Positions 60,543 through 61,187 of a stretch of 61,187 nt of DNA are shown piece after piece. The notes under the pieces were generated by a model, which ran no database searches, was not told the origin of the DNA, and was given only the letters and a program-made list of their open reading frames with translations. The translations under genes and the position numbers were made by a program. The stretch's first letter is position 1; each line of letters begins with the position of its first letter. This DNA comes from Sphingomonas montana (lineage in GTDB: Bacteria > Pseudomonadota > Alphaproteobacteria > Sphingomonadales > Sphingomonadaceae): assembly GCF_001956315.1 (NCBI RefSeq), contig NZ_KV887137.1, positions 433 through 61,619 on the forward strand, in the 5' to 3' direction.

Positions 60543-61187
60543 TTAGGCGAGCGAGGTGAGGTTCACCGCGGCGTACTTGCCGCGACGATCGACTTCCAGC
60601 TCGAACTCGAGCCGGTCGCCCTCGTTCAGGTTGGTCATGCCGGCGCGTTCGACGGCCGAGATGTGGACGAATGCGTCCGGCTGTCCATCGTCGCGCTGAA
60701 TGAAGCCGAAGCCCTTCATCGCGTTGAAGAACTTGACCGTGCCGCTGGCCTTTTCGCCCGTCAGCTGGCGCTGCGCGCCAGCACCGGCGCCTGCACCACC
60801 GGCAGGGCCGCCGCGGGGCGCGCCCATGCCGCCGGCATCGCGGTCACGCGGCGGGCCGCGATCTTCGGTGACCGGCATCGGCTCGCCGTCGATCTTCAGG
60901 TCGGTCGCGGAGACGCGGCCGCCGCGATCGACGAGCGTGAACTCGAGCGGCTGACCTTCGGCCAGGCCGGTGAGGCCTGCCTGCTCGACCGCCGAGATAT
61001 GCACGAACACGTCTTCGCCGCCATCATCACGGACGACGAAGCCGAAGCCCTTCTGACCGTTGAAGAATTTGACGACGCCCTTGCCTTCGCCGATCACCTG
61101 GGCGGGCATGCCGCCGCGGGCACCGCCGCCGGCGCCACCGCCGCCGCCGCGGAAACCGCCGCCGCCGCCACCGCCGAAGCGATCGCC
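60543..61187 (-). CDS. two-domain cold-shock protein, 5' end outside the window
   Basis: The frame stays open to the window edge: 26 codons upstream of an internal ATG encode a Gly/Arg/Phe-rich run (GDRFGGGGGGGF, FRGGG), so the real start is outside and the ATG at 61109 is internal. Two cold-shock domains follow, with RNP1 KGFGFVV and RNP2 VFVHIS in the first and KGFGFIQ and AFVHIS in the second. A Gly/Pro/Ala-rich linker joins them. Such proteins bind RNA and single-stranded DNA. The Gly-rich N-terminus is a sphingomonad feature as far as I know. Confidence 0.93.
   Translation of the reverse strand, partial: GDRFGGGGGGGFRGGGGGAGGGARGGMPAQVIGEGKGVVKFFNGQKGFGFVVRDDGGEDVFVHISAVEQAGLTGLAEGQPLEFTLVDRGGRVSATDLKIDGEPMPVTEDRGPPRDRDAGGMGAPRGGPAGGAGAGAGAQRQLTGEKASGTVKFFNAMKGFGFIQRDDGQPDAFVHISAVERAGMTNLNEGDRLEFELEVDRRGKYAAVNLTSLA

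Noticed and set aside
1-61187. tRNA, rRNA, transposase or prophage genes
   Set aside because: None seen. The mobile-type signal is limited to short palindromic repeats without coding capacity.

Overview
The window reads as chromosomal DNA of a high-GC alphaproteobacterium, most likely a Sphingomonas or close sphingomonad. This rests on the third-position GC bias, TonB-dependent receptors of sphingomonad type, HWE-family histidine kinase signalling, EcfG-like promoter motifs (GGAAC-N16-GGTT), the Gly-rich two-domain cold-shock protein and the many short palindromic intergenic repeats. I see no rRNA, tRNA, CRISPR array, transposase or phage gene. Taxonomy is inferred from gene content only.

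Layout. 0.1-4.2 kb: a three-gene signalling operon (Crp/Fnr regulator, PAS/LOV-like HWE kinase, single-domain receiver), a second Crp/Fnr regulator and a small hypothetical gene. 4.2-10.8 kb: an ABC-2 exporter, an M28 peptidase and a TonB receptor. 11.0-15.6 kb: a TonB receptor divergent from a PhoD-type alkaline phosphatase, with a possible Pho box between them, then a cupin. 15.7-22.0 kb: a photolyase, a membrane GGDEF-EAL protein and an exported catalase followed by an ankyrin protein. 22.0-25.0 kb: an AT-richer stretch with two small genes and two more Crp/Fnr regulators.

25.1-34.4 kb holds the most unusual object: nine genes on one strand, each overlapping the next by 1-10 nt. They encode myo-inositol-phosphate synthase, an HD-domain protein, a methyltransferase with a Trm112-like N-terminus, a Gfo/Idh/MocA oxidoreductase, a zinc-ribbon metallo-beta-lactamase-fold protein, a stand-alone YcaO protein, a TIM-barrel isomerase/epimerase, a GT4 glycosyltransferase and a PIG-L deacetylase. 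Together they look like a biosynthetic pathway for a modified inositol glycoside. The Ino1/GT4/PIG-L trio parallels the first steps of mycothiol synthesis, but YcaO, HD, MBL and Gfo/Idh do not belong to that pathway. I do not recognise the cluster as a described system, and its product is unknown.

34.4-38.1 kb: a leftward stress-type group (PhnA-like membrane protein, two CsbD-like proteins, a multi-PAS LuxR regulator, a lipoprotein with an EcfG-type promoter and a 59-residue protein). 38.3-45.9 kb: mixed housekeeping genes (MFS exporter, SEC-C protein, phytase-like esterase, M20 peptidase, ABC1 kinase, zinc-finger protein, uracil-DNA glycosylase). 46.0-48.1 kb: modABC with a short ModC. 48.3-53.6 kb: a sugar-acid catabolic locus (IlvD/Edd-type dehydratase, aldose epimerase, MFS sugar transporter, FadR-type GntR regulator) with a GntR-like operator between the divergent genes. 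53.7-61.2 kb: PRC-barrel protein (second EcfG-type promoter), OmpA/EF-hand protein, pirin, epoxide-hydrolase-like enzyme, ATP-dependent DNA ligase, PilZ protein, glutaminyl cyclase and a 5'-truncated cold-shock gene. Several families of palindromic repeats sit in the gaps.
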